From assembly GCA_046351595.1 (NCBI GenBank), contig JAXLYE010000002.1, positions 1,488,001 through 1,552,000 of the forward strand: a stretch of DNA of 64,000 bases, given 5' to 3'. Under the pieces are notes generated by a model. It did not search any database. It saw only the letters and a program-made list of their open reading frames with translations, and was not told the origin of the DNA. The stretch comes from JAXLYE01 sp046351595. GTDB lineage: Bacteria > Myxococcota_A > Polyangia > Palsa-1104 > JAEUJZ01. The position numbers and the translations under genes are program-made. Of the stretch, positions 10,330-20,038 are shown piece after piece; within the stretch, counting starts at the first letter, position 1; the number at the start of each line of letters is the position of its first letter.

Positions 10330-11367
10330 TCAGGCTTTCTCGGCGAGCCAGACCTTGCTGCGGAACCAGAGCTCGCTCTGCTTCACCTGGAAGCCGTGCG
10401 AGCGCAGGAGCGCGGGCACATCGAGGCGCTGGTAGGCCTTGAAGTACGGCTCGTTGAAGGTGCGCGCGAACCAGTCGCTGACGTTGTGCGCGATCTCGCT
10501 GAGGTCGCCGCCGTAGTCACGCTCCTGCGCCGAGTCCATGAGCACGAGCCGGCCGCCGGGCTTGAGCACGCGCGCCATCTCGGCCACGACGTTCTCCTGC
10601 GCGCGCCGCGGCAGCTCGTGGAACAGCCAGATGCAGGTGACCAGGTCGAAGCGGCCGCTCCACTCGGGGCGCAGCGACTCGGCGTTCATCTGCAGGAACT
10701 CGGCGCGCTGGCCGCGGCCGCCGTGGAAGCGCCGCGCCACCTTGAGGTACGCGGGCGACAGGTCGATGCCGGTGACGTGGTGCTTGCGCCCCTGCGGACG
10801 CGCCAGCCCGAGCCACGTCGCGTTGCCGCAGGCCACGTCGAGGATGTCGAGGTGATCGCCGGGCGGGACGTGCTCGATGACGCCCTGGCGCATCAGCCGG
10901 TTGGCGCCGAAGAACAGCACGCGGATCTGCAGCTCGTAGGTCAGCGCCGACTGCAGCGACAGGTTGCCGTTCTTCTGGTTGTGGAAGTCGTTGAGGTAGT
11001 AGTCGGGGTAGGGGAACGAGTCGGGCGGGGTCACCGGCAGGCGGACGGTCCGGGCGCGCAGCTTGCGCAGCATGCGCGCCAGATCGAGCGGCAGCGCCGC
11101 CAGGAACACCGGCAGGAGCAGCAGATCCTCGCGCTCGGCCGCGCGCAGCGCCGCCGCGAAGCCGGGTCGCGAGAGCAGGCGGGCGTTGAGCTCGTAGATC
11201 TCGCGCGCGACGGCGGCCAGGGCCTCGGGGCGCTCGCCGCGGGGGCGGGGCACGGCGGTGCGGGCGATGGCGTGGGCTCCGGCGTGCACCATCGTGCGCA
11301 GCGCCGCCTCGGGGGCGTCGCGGAAGGACGTTACGACTTCTTCCAGACGGGGAAAGCTCGACAGCAT
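10330..11367 (-). CDS. Class I SAM-dependent methyltransferase
   Basis: A 345-residue protein. The N-terminal 150 residues are helical and include an SFPYPDYYLNDFHNQKNGNLS stretch. The methyltransferase fold starts near residue 165: motif I LDILDVACGNATWLG, acidic motif II TGIDLSP, then AEFLQMNAESL, FDLVTCIWLFHELP and the motif LKPGGRLVLMDSA. The order is that of UbiE/Methyltransf_11 enzymes. The long N-terminal helical part is shared with uncharacterised methyltransferases acting on lipids or quinones. The start is ATG 11367, after AGAGGTG. It is divergent from the S9 peptidase gene. The substrate is not known. Confidence 0.8.
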   Translation of the reverse strand: MLSSFPRLEEVVTSFRDAPEAALRTMVHAGAHAIARTAVPRPRGERPEALAAVAREIYELNARLLSRPGFAAALRAAEREDLLLLPVFLAALPLDLARMLRKLRARTVRLPVTPPDSFPYPDYYLNDFHNQKNGNLSLQSALTYELQIRVLFFGANRLMRQGVIEHVPPGDHLDILDVACGNATWLGLARPQGRKHHVTGIDLSPAYLKVARRFHGGRGQRAEFLQMNAESLRPEWSGRFDLVTCIWLFHELPRRAQENVVAEMARVLKPGGRLVLMDSAQERDYGGDLSEIAHNVSDWFARTFNEPYFKAYQRLDVPALLRSHGFQVKQSELWFRSKVWLAEKA

Positions 11368-11544
11368 CGCGTCACCTCTTGGAGCGGGCAGGGTGAGACG
11401 TTCTTTGCCAGGGCTACTAGCAGGCTCGACGGTTCAGCCGGTCCACGGGACCGCCTTGCAATGATAGCCAACAGCAGCGACGGCGGCAGCCTGAGCTGTG
11501 GGCCTCTCCGTCGGCACCGCCGCCGCTTCACGTTTCCCCGTCGC

Positions 11545-11605
11545 CAAAATCGGCCTTTAATCTGATAATTTTTATGTAATTCAATTAACTGAACGAAAAG
11601 ATAGA
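11545..11605 (+). promoter_or_regulatory. AT-rich putative promoter region of the S9 peptidase gene
   Basis: A roughly 60-bp AT-rich island in otherwise about 70% GC DNA, directly before the GTG start at 11614. It contains TGATAAT (11563-11569), a fair extended -10. I see no good -35 box 17 bp upstream, so the exact promoter is a guess. Confidence 0.35.
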
Positions 11606-11613
11606 GGTTCCCC

Positions 11614-13893
11614 GTGCTGCGACCGACTGCAACCGTCTCTGTCTCGCTGGCGCTCGCGCTGAGCGCGGCGATCGGGGCTCCGGCGACGGCTGCGCCCCGC
11701 CCGTTCACCTTCGATGACTACGCCCGGCTGGTGAAGCTCGGCGACCCGCAGGTCACGCCGGACCTGCGCATGCTGTTCTTCTCGCAGGCGCGGGCGCGCC
11801 TGGACACCAACCGCTGGCAGAGCGCCATCTGGATGCAGCCGCTCGGGGCCGGCCTTGTGCCGAGCGGTCCGGCGGTGCAGTTCACCTTCCCCGAGCGCGG
11901 CCAGAAGGGCGAGGGCCAGGACCTTTTGCCGCGCCTGTCGCCCGACGGGCAGAAGCTAGCGTTCCTGTCGACGCGCGACGGCGCCGAGCCGCAGCTGTAC
12001 GTGCTCAACCTGCTCGGCGGCGAGGCGCGCAAGCTCACCAGCCTGTCCGCCGGGATCAGCGGCGCGCCGCGGTGGACGCCGGACAGCCGCGCCCTGATCG
12101 TGCCGGCGCGCCTGTTCGCCGACTGCCCGCCGTTCCCGGCCGCCGCCGCCGCCGAGTGCGATCACAAGCGCTCCGAGGCGCAGGAGAAGAACCCGGTCGG
12201 CGCGCGCCTCATCGACCGGCTGTTCTACCGCCACTGGGACGACTGGTACGACGGGCGCCGCTCGCACCTCTTGCGCGTGGCGCTGCCCGACGGGGCGCTG
12301 CCGGCCAGCGGGCCCGCGACGGCGCCTGGCCCGGCGGCCGGTGCCGCGAGCGGGCAGGCGGCGCCTCAGGCGGTGCTGCCGGCGGCGCTCGTCGACCTGA
12401 CGCCGGGCGACTGGGACACGCCGCCCATCGCCCGCGCCGGCGACGAGCCGTACGCCATCTCGCCCGACGGCAAGGAGCTGGCCTATGTGCAGAACCGCGA
12501 CAAGGACATCGCGTCCTCGACGAACAACGACATCTGGGTGGTGCCGCTCGGCAAGGACGGGGCGGCCGCGGGCCAGCCGCGCAATCTGACCAGCAAGAAC
12601 CTCGCGACCGACGCGGCGCCGCGCTACTCGCCCGACGGGCGCTTCCTGTCGTACCTGGCGCAGCGGCGCGCCGGCTTCGAGGGCGACAAGTTTGAGGTCT
12701 GGTTATACGACCGCGTGACCGGCCAGAACCGCTCGCTCACCGAGAAGTTCGAGCACTCGGCCGGGGAGCTCGAGTGGTCGCCCGACAGCCAGCGCCTGTA
12801 CTTCACCACCTCGGTCAAGGGCCGCGGCGCGCTCTACTCCGTCGACATCAGCGGCAAGACGCCGCCGGCCGAGCTCAACGTCGGTGACACGCACGCGATC
12901 TCGGTCGCGCGCACCAAGGACGGGCCGACGCTGTACTTCCTGCGCGGCTCGCTCAGCCGCCCGCCCGAGGTGCACCGCCTGGACCTCGACGCCACGCACA
13001 AGCCGGCCGCCGCCGCCGCGGTGATGACGCGGCAGAACGACGCCGTGCTCGCGGAGCTCAAGCTCGGCGCCTCGAGCCAGCTGTTCGCCAAGAGCGCCGA
13101 CGGGCTGAACCTGCACAGCCACCTGGTGACGCCGCCGGACTTCTCGCCGAGCAAGAAGTACCCGGCGGTGGTGCTGATCCACGGCGGGCCGCAGGGCGCC
13201 TGGGAGGACTTCTGGCAGTGGCGCTGGAACGCGCAGCTGTTCGCCGGCGCCGGCTACGTCGTGCTCATGCCCAACCCGCGCGGCTCCGAGGGCTTCGGTC
13301 AGAAGTTCGTCGACGAGGTTTCGGGCGACTGGGGCGGCAAGCCCTACGACGACGTCATGCGCGCCGTCGACGTGCTGATGGCGCAGCCCTACATCGACGG
13401 CAAGCGCGTCGCCGCCCTGGGCGCCAGCTTCGGCGGCTACATGGTCAACTGGATCGCCGGCCACAGCGATCGCTTCGCCTGCCTGGTCAGCCACGCTGGC
13501 GTCTACGACCTGCGCTCGATGTACGGCGAGACCGAGGAGATCTGGTTCACGCGCTGGGAGTACCGCGGCGATCCGTGGGGCCCGGGCGCAGAGCTCTACG
13601 ACAAGTTCAGCCCCTCGCGCTTCGCGCAGAACTTCAAGACACCGACGCTGGTCGTCGCCGGTGAGCACGACTACCGCGTGCCCTTTGGGCAGTCGATGCA
13701 GTTTTTCACCGCGCTGCAGCAGCGCAAGGTGCCCTCGCGCCTGCTCCTGTTCCCCGAGGAGAACCACTGGGTGCAGCGGCCGGGCAACGCGCGGCTGTGG
13801 TACGGCGTGGTGCTCGACTGGCTCAGCCGCTACCTCGGCGGCGCCAAGGTCGATCCCAAGGTCCTCGACACCGCCACCACGTTCGCGCGCTAG
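11614..13893 (+). CDS. S9-family prolyl oligopeptidase / dipeptidyl peptidase, secreted
   Basis: A 759-residue serine peptidase. It starts at GTG 11614 (AGAGG site) with a signal peptide to about residue 27 (APATAA). An N-terminal beta-propeller of Tol/WD-like PDG repeats spans about 40-450, including SPDGQKLAFLS and SPDGRFLSYLA. A C-terminal alpha/beta-hydrolase domain follows. The triad can be placed: Ser605 in GASFGGYMVNW, Asp686 in AGEHDYRVP and His718 in PEENHWV. The family cleaves short peptides, often after proline, and is periplasmic here. It converges with mutS, 14 bp between stops. Confidence 0.9.
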   Translation: MLRPTATVSVSLALALSAAIGAPATAAPRPFTFDDYARLVKLGDPQVTPDLRMLFFSQARARLDTNRWQSAIWMQPLGAGLVPSGPAVQFTFPERGQKGEGQDLLPRLSPDGQKLAFLSTRDGAEPQLYVLNLLGGEARKLTSLSAGISGAPRWTPDSRALIVPARLFADCPPFPAAAAAECDHKRSEAQEKNPVGARLIDRLFYRHWDDWYDGRRSHLLRVALPDGALPASGPATAPGPAAGAASGQAAPQAVLPAALVDLTPGDWDTPPIARAGDEPYAISPDGKELAYVQNRDKDIASSTNNDIWVVPLGKDGAAAGQPRNLTSKNLATDAAPRYSPDGRFLSYLAQRRAGFEGDKFEVWLYDRVTGQNRSLTEKFEHSAGELEWSPDSQRLYFTTSVKGRGALYSVDISGKTPPAELNVGDTHAISVARTKDGPTLYFLRGSLSRPPEVHRLDLDATHKPAAAAAVMTRQNDAVLAELKLGASSQLFAKSADGLNLHSHLVTPPDFSPSKKYPAVVLIHGGPQGAWEDFWQWRWNAQLFAGAGYVVLMPNPRGSEGFGQKFVDEVSGDWGGKPYDDVMRAVDVLMAQPYIDGKRVAALGASFGGYMVNWIAGHSDRFACLVSHAGVYDLRSMYGETEEIWFTRWEYRGDPWGPGAELYDKFSPSRFAQNFKTPTLVVAGEHDYRVPFGQSMQFFTALQQRKVPSRLLLFPEENHWVQRPGNARLWYGVVLDWLSRYLGGAKVDPKVLDTATTFAR

Positions 13894-13907
13894 CTCCTCG
13901 ACCCGCC

Positions 13908-16900
13908 TTACTTCGACCCGCGCCGCAGCGACGCGCACAGCGCGCTCACCAGATCGAGCGCGGCGCGCGGCGACAGCTCGTCACAGTCCACCGCGTTGAG
14001 GCGCAGGAGCACCTCGTCCTCGGCGGCGCTGCGCGCAGGCTCCTGCGGCGGCGGTGGCAGCGGCGTCGGCTGCGCGGCCACGGCCTCGCCGAGCAGCAGC
14101 GACAGCTGCCCGGCACGCAGCGGCGGCACCCCGTGCACCGGCAGCGCCGCCTGGCCCTCGCGCTGCTGCGCCGACTCGAGCGCGTGCAGGATCTCGCGCG
14201 CGCGAACGAGCACGCTCTTGGGCAGCCCCGCCAGCTTCGCCACCTCGAGCCCGTACGAGCGGTTGGCGCCGCCCGGCACCAGCTTGTGCAAAAACACCAC
14301 GTCGCCCTGGTACTGCCGCACCGCCACCGAGAAGTTGCGCGCCCGCGGCCGCGCCGCCGCCAGCGCGCACAGCTCGTGGTAGTGCGTCGCGAACAGCGTC
14401 TTGCAGCCGATGACGTCGTGCAGATACTCGGCCACCGCCCAGGCGATCGAGACGCCGTCGTAGGTCGAGGTGCCGCGGCCGATCTCGTCGAGCACGACCA
14501 GCGAGCGGCGCGTGGCGCGGCGCAGGATCTGGCTGGTCTCGCGCATCTCGACCATGAACGTCGACTCGCCGCGCGACAGGTTGTCCGAGGCGCCGACGCG
14601 CGTGCACACGCGGTCGACGATCCCGAGCTCGGCCTTGTGCGCCGGCACGAACGAGCCCATCTGACCGAGGATGCAGATCAGCGCCACCTGCCGCATCACC
14701 GTCGACTTGCCCGCCATGTTCGGCCCGGTGAGGATGAGCAGCTGCTCGCTGTCGGGATCGAGCGCGGTGTCGTTGGGCACGAAGCGCCCGCGCTCGGCCA
14801 CCTGCTCGACGACGGGGTGGCGGCCGTCTTCGATCAGCGTGCGCAGGTCCGAGGTCATCTGCGGCCGCACGTAGCCGTGGCGGTGCGCGAGCTCGCCGAG
14901 GCCGCACAGCGCGTCGAGCTGCGCCACCCGCTGCGCCAGCGCGAGCAGCCGCTCGCTGTGCGGCGCGAGCGCCTGCCGCAGCGACTCGAACAGCTGCAGC
15001 TCCAGCTCGATCCGCCGCTCCTCGGCGCCGAGCACCTTGGCCTCGTACTCGGCGAGCTCGGTGGTGACGAAGCGCTCGGCGTTGACCGTGGTCTGCTTGC
15101 GGATGTAGTCCGCGGGCACGCGCGCAAGGTTCGCGCGCGTGATCTCGATGTAGTAGCCGAAGACCTTGTTGTAGCGGACCTTCAGCGACGTGATGCCCGA
15201 GCGCTCGCGCTCGCGCTCCTCGATGCGCTGGATGTGGTCCTTGCCGCCCTGCGACAGGTCGGTCAGCTCATCGAGCTCGGCGCTGAAGCCGCGGCGGATG
15301 AAGCCGCCCTCGCGGAAGGCCACGGGCGGGCTGTCGACGATCGCCGCGGCGATGTGCTCGCGCAGGTCGGCGCACAGGTCACTGCCGAGATCGAGCAGCG
15401 GCGGCAGCCCGCCCGCGAGCGCCTCGAGCGCGGCGCCCGGCCCGGTGCCCGTCGGTGCCGCGGCCTGGCTGACGAGCTGCACGAGGCGCGGCAGGCAGGA
15501 CAGGCTGTGCTGCAGCGCCGCCAGATCACGCGGCGTCGCCTGCTGCGTCACCAGGCGGCCGGTGAGCCGCTCCAGGTCGTGGATCTCCTTGAGCGCCTCG
15601 CGCGCCGCGTGCCGCGCCGCCTGGCGCTCGACCATGAACTCGACCGCGTCGTGCCGCCGCCGGATCGGGCCGAGCTGCATCAGCGGCTGCAGCAGCCAGC
15701 GGCGCAAGAGGCGCCCGCCCATCGCCGTGCGCGTGTGGTCGATGACCGAGAGCAGCGAGCCCTGGCGCTTGCGCTCCATCAGCGTCGCCAAAAGCTCCAG
15801 GTTGGTCTTGGTCGACTCGTCGATGATCAGGCTGTCCGCGGGCCGGTACAGGCGCAGCCGGAACAGCGGCAGGCCGCCGGCGGGCTGGGTGGCGCGGGCG
15901 TAGCGCACGCACGCGGCGGCCGCGGCCAGCGCCAGCGGCCAGTCGCTCGCGCGCGGCGGCGCGTCGGTCAGCGCCGGCTCGCCCGCCTCGGCCTTCTTGT
16001 CCCGCTCCCGGTCCTTGTCCCGGTCCTTGTCTTTGGCCCGCGCGCCCGCCCCGCCCGCGGCCGCCGGCTCCTCGGTGAGCAGGCCGGTGAGCAGCGCCTG
16101 ATCGTCGCGCGCGCTCTCGCTGCGGCTGATCCCGACCGGGATGCGCAGGCGGCGAACCAGGGCCGTGACCAGGGGGCTCGTGGCCTCGGCGGCGCCCGGG
16201 GCCAGGCCGAGCGCGTCGTGGCTGGTACCCGGGCCCGCGGGCGCAACCACCAGCGCCTCGGCGGGCTCGATGCGCAGCGCCTCCTCCAGCGCCTCGGCCT
16301 CACCGAGCTCGGTCGCCGCGAACTCGCCGGTCGAGGCGTCGAGGTAGGCCAGCCCGACGCGATCACCCGATCCGTCCCGCGCGGGCAGCGGCGCCAGCGC
16401 GAGCAGGTAGTGCCCGGCCTTGGGCTCGAGCTGCTCCTCCTCGAGGATGACGCCGGGCGTGATGACCTGGGTGACGGCGCGCCGGACGATCTTCTTGGCC
16501 TTGCGCGCGTCCTCGACCTGGTCGCAGATCGCGACCTTCTTGCCCAGCGCGATGAGCTTGGCGACGTAGTGCTTGGCGGCGTGGTGCGGCACGCCGCACA
16601 TCGGCACCGGCACCTCCTTGTTCTTGTCGCGCGCGGTCAGCGTCAGGTCGAGCAGCTGCGACACCACCACCGCGTCGTCGAAGAACATCTCGTAGAAGTC
16701 GCCGAGGCGGAAGAAGACGATGCAGTCGGGGTAGCGCTCCTTGACCTCGAGGTACTGGCGCATCACCGGCGTGTCGACGGCGGGGATGGCGGTGCGGGCG
16801 CGCGCCGGGCGCGCCTGGGCCAGCGGGTCGCTCGCGCCGGGGGGCTCGGCGGCCTCGGCGCCCTCGGCGAGCCCGGCGTCGGCGAGCTGCGGCGGCAGCG

Positions 16901-16979
16901 TGTGCTCGGCCGCGCCGAGCGAGGAAGGATCCGAGTCCGCATCTACAGGCGAACTCGGCATGACAGCGACGGAAGACAT
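13908..16979 (-). CDS. mutS: DNA mismatch repair ATPase MutS
   Basis: A 1023-residue MutS, longer than the usual 850-880 because of a roughly 55-residue Ala/Pro-rich N-terminal lead and a charged Lys/Asp insertion (about residues 305-335) in the connector region. The mismatch-reading motif is intact (FFRLGDFYEMF near 90). The ATPase has Walker A GPNMAGKST, a DEIGRGTST Walker B/signature and ATHYHEL. It recognises mispairs and recruits MutL; no mutL gene is in the window. No clear ribosome site precedes ATG 16979. ATG 16961 is an alternative start that would keep all domains. Confidence 0.95.
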   Translation of the reverse strand: MSSVAVMPSSPVDADSDPSSLGAAEHTLPPQLADAGLAEGAEAAEPPGASDPLAQARPARARTAIPAVDTPVMRQYLEVKERYPDCIVFFRLGDFYEMFFDDAVVVSQLLDLTLTARDKNKEVPVPMCGVPHHAAKHYVAKLIALGKKVAICDQVEDARKAKKIVRRAVTQVITPGVILEEEQLEPKAGHYLLALAPLPARDGSGDRVGLAYLDASTGEFAATELGEAEALEEALRIEPAEALVVAPAGPGTSHDALGLAPGAAEATSPLVTALVRRLRIPVGISRSESARDDQALLTGLLTEEPAAAGGAGARAKDKDRDKDRERDKKAEAGEPALTDAPPRASDWPLALAAAAACVRYARATQPAGGLPLFRLRLYRPADSLIIDESTKTNLELLATLMERKRQGSLLSVIDHTRTAMGGRLLRRWLLQPLMQLGPIRRRHDAVEFMVERQAARHAAREALKEIHDLERLTGRLVTQQATPRDLAALQHSLSCLPRLVQLVSQAAAPTGTGPGAALEALAGGLPPLLDLGSDLCADLREHIAAAIVDSPPVAFREGGFIRRGFSAELDELTDLSQGGKDHIQRIEERERERSGITSLKVRYNKVFGYYIEITRANLARVPADYIRKQTTVNAERFVTTELAEYEAKVLGAEERRIELELQLFESLRQALAPHSERLLALAQRVAQLDALCGLGELAHRHGYVRPQMTSDLRTLIEDGRHPVVEQVAERGRFVPNDTALDPDSEQLLILTGPNMAGKSTVMRQVALICILGQMGSFVPAHKAELGIVDRVCTRVGASDNLSRGESTFMVEMRETSQILRRATRRSLVVLDEIGRGTSTYDGVSIAWAVAEYLHDVIGCKTLFATHYHELCALAAARPRARNFSVAVRQYQGDVVFLHKLVPGGANRSYGLEVAKLAGLPKSVLVRAREILHALESAQQREGQAALPVHGVPPLRAGQLSLLLGEAVAAQPTPLPPPPQEPARSAAEDEVLLRLNAVDCDELSPRAALDLVSALCASLRRGSK

Positions 16980-17054
16980 GGGCCGGGCTTTAGCAGAACG
17001 GGGCCGGGCGCGTAAAGCGCCGCAGCGACAAGCAGGCCCGGCGGATGCCTTCGC

Positions 17055-17297
17055 TCAGCTCGCGATCACGGGCGCGCTCGGACCCGGCCCGCCCGCGGGC
17101 GACGGGTCTTCCACCCGCGGCACTGGCATGTCGGGATCGTGCGCGGGCTCGGGGTCGCGGCGCGGCGGCTCGGCCGGCGTTGGATCGATCTTCGGCGGCT
17201 CGGGCTGCTGGCCCGGCGGCGGGTCGATCTCGGGCTGCGGCGGCAGCTTGGTGGGATCCGGCGGCGGCTCTTCAGGGATCTGCGTGGGCGTGGTCAT
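17055..17297 (-). CDS. Small proline-rich hypothetical protein
   Basis: An 80-residue frame starting MTTPTQIPEEPPPDP at ATG 17297. It is roughly one third proline, with regular PPxPxxxPP spacing and acidic residues, and has no hydrophobic segment. It lies between mutS and the acyltransferase gene on the same strand. Composition rather than homology supports it, so it may be an unexpressed frame in GC-rich DNA. Confidence 0.35.
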   Translation of the reverse strand: MTTPTQIPEEPPPDPTKLPPQPEIDPPPGQQPEPPKIDPTPAEPPRRDPEPAHDPDMPVPRVEDPSPAGGPGPSAPVIAS

Positions 17298-17382
17298 GCA
17301 ATGAAGTCTGACCGCGCCCATCGCCACGGCAATCGGGCAGCCCGGGCCGCGCCGCGCGCAGCGGCTCAGCCGCCCCGTCCCG

Positions 17383-18267
17383 TCATCCGATGATCGGCCG
17401 CTTGCGCTCGGCGTACAGGCGGTCGAGGGCCTGCTGCATGCGCTCGCGCACGAAGTTGAAGCACATCTCGGCGAGCTTGGGATCGTCCAGGTCGGCGGCG
17501 CTCAGCGGGCGGCCGAGGATCTGCTCGGCCAGCGCGACGATGTCGATGGGCTCGAGGATCTCGCAGGTGATCTTGGCGGGCAGCGGCAGCTGCGGGAAGC
17601 AGGCGCCCGGCCAGATGCCCAGCGGCAGGCCGGCGACGATCGGGAAGACGTCGGCGCGGAACAGGCGGCGGAAGCCGGCGCGCTCGGCGAACCAGGTGCC
17701 GCGCGCCAGGACGAAGAAGGTCTCGTGCACGCCGGCCGAGACCACCGGCGTCACGCGCAGCCGGCGGCGCAGCGCGTGGCGGATGAAGCCGGTGCGGCCG
17801 CCCAGGGTGATGCGCTTGCGCTCCCAGAACGGGCGGAAGGTCTCGCCGGCCGCGCCCGGGTAGATCAGCACCGAGTGGCCGGCGTCCATCACGCGGTCGA
17901 GGTTCTGGCGGTCCGCCAGCACCGCGCCGATGCGCCGCAGCCCGTCGACGAAGCGCAGCACCATGTCGTGCACCAGGAAGTGCAGCGGGCGCTTGAAGTT
18001 GAAGTGGCGGTGCCACGCCGCGCCGATGATCAGCGCGTCGATCGGCAGCATGCCGCCGTCGTGGTTGGCGACCAGCATGGTCTGCTCGGGCGGCAGCCGC
18101 TCGGTGCCGCGGACCTCGGCGCGGAAGTAGTAGCGGAAGATCGGGTCGAGGTAGCGCACCACGCGGCGCGCCATCTCGGGATCGAACTCGAAACGGTCCC
18201 CTCTGCGTAGACGCTGCGGCATCGTTTGGCGCTCCCAACCAATGCCTGAGGTACCGCCGTCTTTCAT
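17383..18267 (-). CDS. PlsC-like lysophospholipid acyltransferase family protein
   Basis: 294 residues. The start ATG 18267 overlaps the TGA of the upstream hydrolase gene (ATGA), which indicates translational coupling. The acyltransferase block begins near residue 65 with LVANHDGGMLPIDALI. The catalytic His is present, but the Asp follows eight residues later rather than in the usual H-x4-D spacing, a variant seen in glycerol-3-phosphate/DAGAT-like branches. The substrate block VLIYPGAAGETFRPFW and the TPVVSAGVHETFF region fit the same family. It probably acylates a lysolipid or hydrophobic alcohol at the inner membrane. Confidence 0.75.
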   Translation of the reverse strand: MKDGGTSGIGWERQTMPQRLRRGDRFEFDPEMARRVVRYLDPIFRYYFRAEVRGTERLPPEQTMLVANHDGGMLPIDALIIGAAWHRHFNFKRPLHFLVHDMVLRFVDGLRRIGAVLADRQNLDRVMDAGHSVLIYPGAAGETFRPFWERKRITLGGRTGFIRHALRRRLRVTPVVSAGVHETFFVLARGTWFAERAGFRRLFRADVFPIVAGLPLGIWPGACFPQLPLPAKITCEILEPIDIVALAEQILGRPLSAADLDDPKLAEMCFNFVRERMQQALDRLYAERKRPIIG

Positions 18268-19238
18268 GCAAGCGCTCCGGCTGGCTGATCCGCCGGGCAG
18301 TCCGGATCCAGCTGCGCAGCGGCCGGCAGCGGGCCGAGCGCCCGGAACAGGCGGTGCACGGCCGCGATCACGGCCTCGGGGTGCTCGAACGTCGGCATGT
18401 GCCCGATCTCGGGTAGCTCCACCAGCTCGCACCGCGGCATGCGCTTGAGCACCGAGCGCACGTCGTGCAGCCGCAAGAGCGTGTCGGCCTCGCCCCAGAC
18501 CACCTGCGTCGGCACCGTGATGCGCGGCAGCTCATCGATGAGATCCGTCGTGAGCTCGGCCAAGAGCGGGCAGGCGTGGTAGGCGAACTCCCAGGCGAAG
18601 CGCGGGTCGTAGCGGTCCAGCACCTGGTGCATGAAGCGCTGCGCCCGCGCCGTCTTGCGCGTCGGCTTCGAGAAGATGAACTGCAGGATGAAGCGGAAGC
18701 TGCCGAGCATCACCCCAGCGACGACGTTCGGCGTCAACAGGCGCGGCCCGACGCGGCGGTACACCGCCGGGAAGCGGTGCAGCCCGGCGCTGTTCAGGAG
18801 CACCAGGCCGAGCACTCGCTCGGGGTGGCGCAGCGCCAGCTCGAGCGCGACCCGGCCGCCGAAGGAGTGGCCGAGGACCACGACGCGCTCGAGCCCCAGG
18901 TGATCGAGCAGCCGCAGCGCCGCCGCGGTGACGTCGCCGATGCGCCAGGGCCGCCGCGGCTTGGCCGAGTGGCCGCAGCCCGGCATGTCCAGCCCGACGA
19001 TGCGGCTGCTGGCGGCGAGCGCCGGTGCCACGTACTCGAACTGGGTGAAGTTGATGCCCAGGGCGTGCAGCATCAGGATCGGCGGCTGGCCCGCGCCCCC
19101 GTCGGGCTCCGCTCCGGGAGCGGCCACGGGCTCGCCGGTGTCGAAGTAGCACAGCGGGCCGTGCGGGCTGCCGAAGAAGCGGTCGGGGTACGGGAAGGTT
19201 TCGGAGCGCATCGGCTCCAGGCTGGGAACCCTCTGCAT
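18264..19238 (-). CDS. Alpha/beta-hydrolase fold protein
   Basis: 324 residues from ATG 19238. Motifs: oxyanion LHALGIN, nucleophile elbow VVLGHSFGGRVAL, acid in VVWGEADTLL and the catalytic His in IGHMPTFEHPEAV. The overall order is that of esterases, epoxide hydrolases and C-C hydrolases. Because it is translationally coupled to an acyltransferase gene (ATGA overlap), a role in lipid ester turnover or storage lipid metabolism is plausible. ATG 19211 (MRSETFPYPDRF) is an alternative start. Confidence 0.8.
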   Translation of the reverse strand: MQRVPSLEPMRSETFPYPDRFFGSPHGPLCYFDTGEPVAAPGAEPDGGAGQPPILMLHALGINFTQFEYVAPALAASSRIVGLDMPGCGHSAKPRRPWRIGDVTAAALRLLDHLGLERVVVLGHSFGGRVALELALRHPERVLGLVLLNSAGLHRFPAVYRRVGPRLLTPNVVAGVMLGSFRFILQFIFSKPTRKTARAQRFMHQVLDRYDPRFAWEFAYHACPLLAELTTDLIDELPRITVPTQVVWGEADTLLRLHDVRSVLKRMPRCELVELPEIGHMPTFEHPEAVIAAVHRLFRALGPLPAAAQLDPDCPADQPAGALA

Positions 19239-19352
19239 GAGCAGGAATATAGAGCGCCGGACCCGCGCCGGAAACTGTCCGCTCGGCCCGCCACGTCGCC
19301 ACGGCGGCACCAAAAGATCGATCGGGCAGGTCGGGCCGGCTGGATCCGCGTG

Positions 19353-19415
19353 AAAACCCGATCCGGCGGGGTCGAAACGGGTCTTAGGGGCGTAAAACCC
19401 GATCCGGCGGGGTCG
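19353..19415. repeat. Two 22-bp direct repeats, 41 bp apart
   Basis: The 22 bases at 19353-19374 (AAAACCCGATCC... ending GGGGTCG) are repeated exactly at 19394-19415. They lie in the roughly 210-bp space between the DUF3105 stop (19452) and the hydrolase start (19238). A related shorter GGATCCGCG copy precedes them. This may be an operator pair for the hydrolase-acyltransferase operon or a small dispersed repeat. Confidence 0.5.
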
Positions 19416-19451
19416 GGACGAGCCTTCCCGGCGAAAGGCTCGAGCCGGCGC

Positions 19452-20009
19452 CTAGGGCACCGAGCCGTCGGCGCACAGCGACTCGGGGGCGCGGTCGTAG
19501 TGGGCGGTGATGAAGGCGCGCAGCGACGGCAGGTCGACGCAGTCGGCGCGGTAGATGTTCTGCCACGCGGCCGCCGCCACCGGCACGTCGAGCAGCGGGT
19601 CCGGCGTGAGGACAAGGCGGCTGCGCACCGGCGCCTGGCACGCCGGATCCTGGGGCCAGCTCTCGAGCAGGCCGCGCAGCGCCGCCACCGTGTCGGGGCA
19701 GCCGGCGTCGCAGCGGTACAAGAGCACCACGCCGCCGTGCTCCAGGTTGTGGACGTAGTTGCCGCGCGGCAGCGGCTGCGTGTGCTCGCCCCAGCGCCCC
19801 CAGACCGGGTAGTGCGGGCCCGAGGCCGGCGGGTTTGTGCCGTAGCTCACCGCGGTGCCGGTCGAGACGTGCAGCGCGCCCTCGTCAGCGGTGGCGCGGG
19901 TCTCGGTCGGGCACAGCGGCGGCTGCGGCGTCACCACGTCCGCGCCGCAGGCGGGTGCGGCCAGAGCGGCTCCGGCGAGCAGGAACAGGGCGGCCCAAAG
20001 GGTCCTCAT
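19452..20009 (-). CDS. DUF3105 family exported protein
   Basis: 185 residues from ATG 20009, with an AGAGGT site. A signal peptide covers residues 1-20, with Cys21 just after it, possibly lipid-modified. The DUF3105 signature is clear: PPASGPHYPVWGRWGEH followed by NYVHNLEHGGVVLLY. Two more Cys (CDAGC) may form a disulfide. The domain is common in actinobacterial and myxobacterial envelope proteins and has no known activity; the conserved His residues could bind metal. It lies 29 bp downstream of tesB on the same strand, so co-transcription is likely. Confidence 0.8.
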   Translation of the reverse strand: MRTLWAALFLLAGAALAAPACGADVVTPQPPLCPTETRATADEGALHVSTGTAVSYGTNPPASGPHYPVWGRWGEHTQPLPRGNYVHNLEHGGVVLLYRCDAGCPDTVAALRGLLESWPQDPACQAPVRSRLVLTPDPLLDVPVAAAAWQNIYRADCVDLPSLRAFITAHYDRAPESLCADGSVP

Positions 20010-20038
20010 CGTGTACCTCTTCTGCTGGGGCCTCGGCG

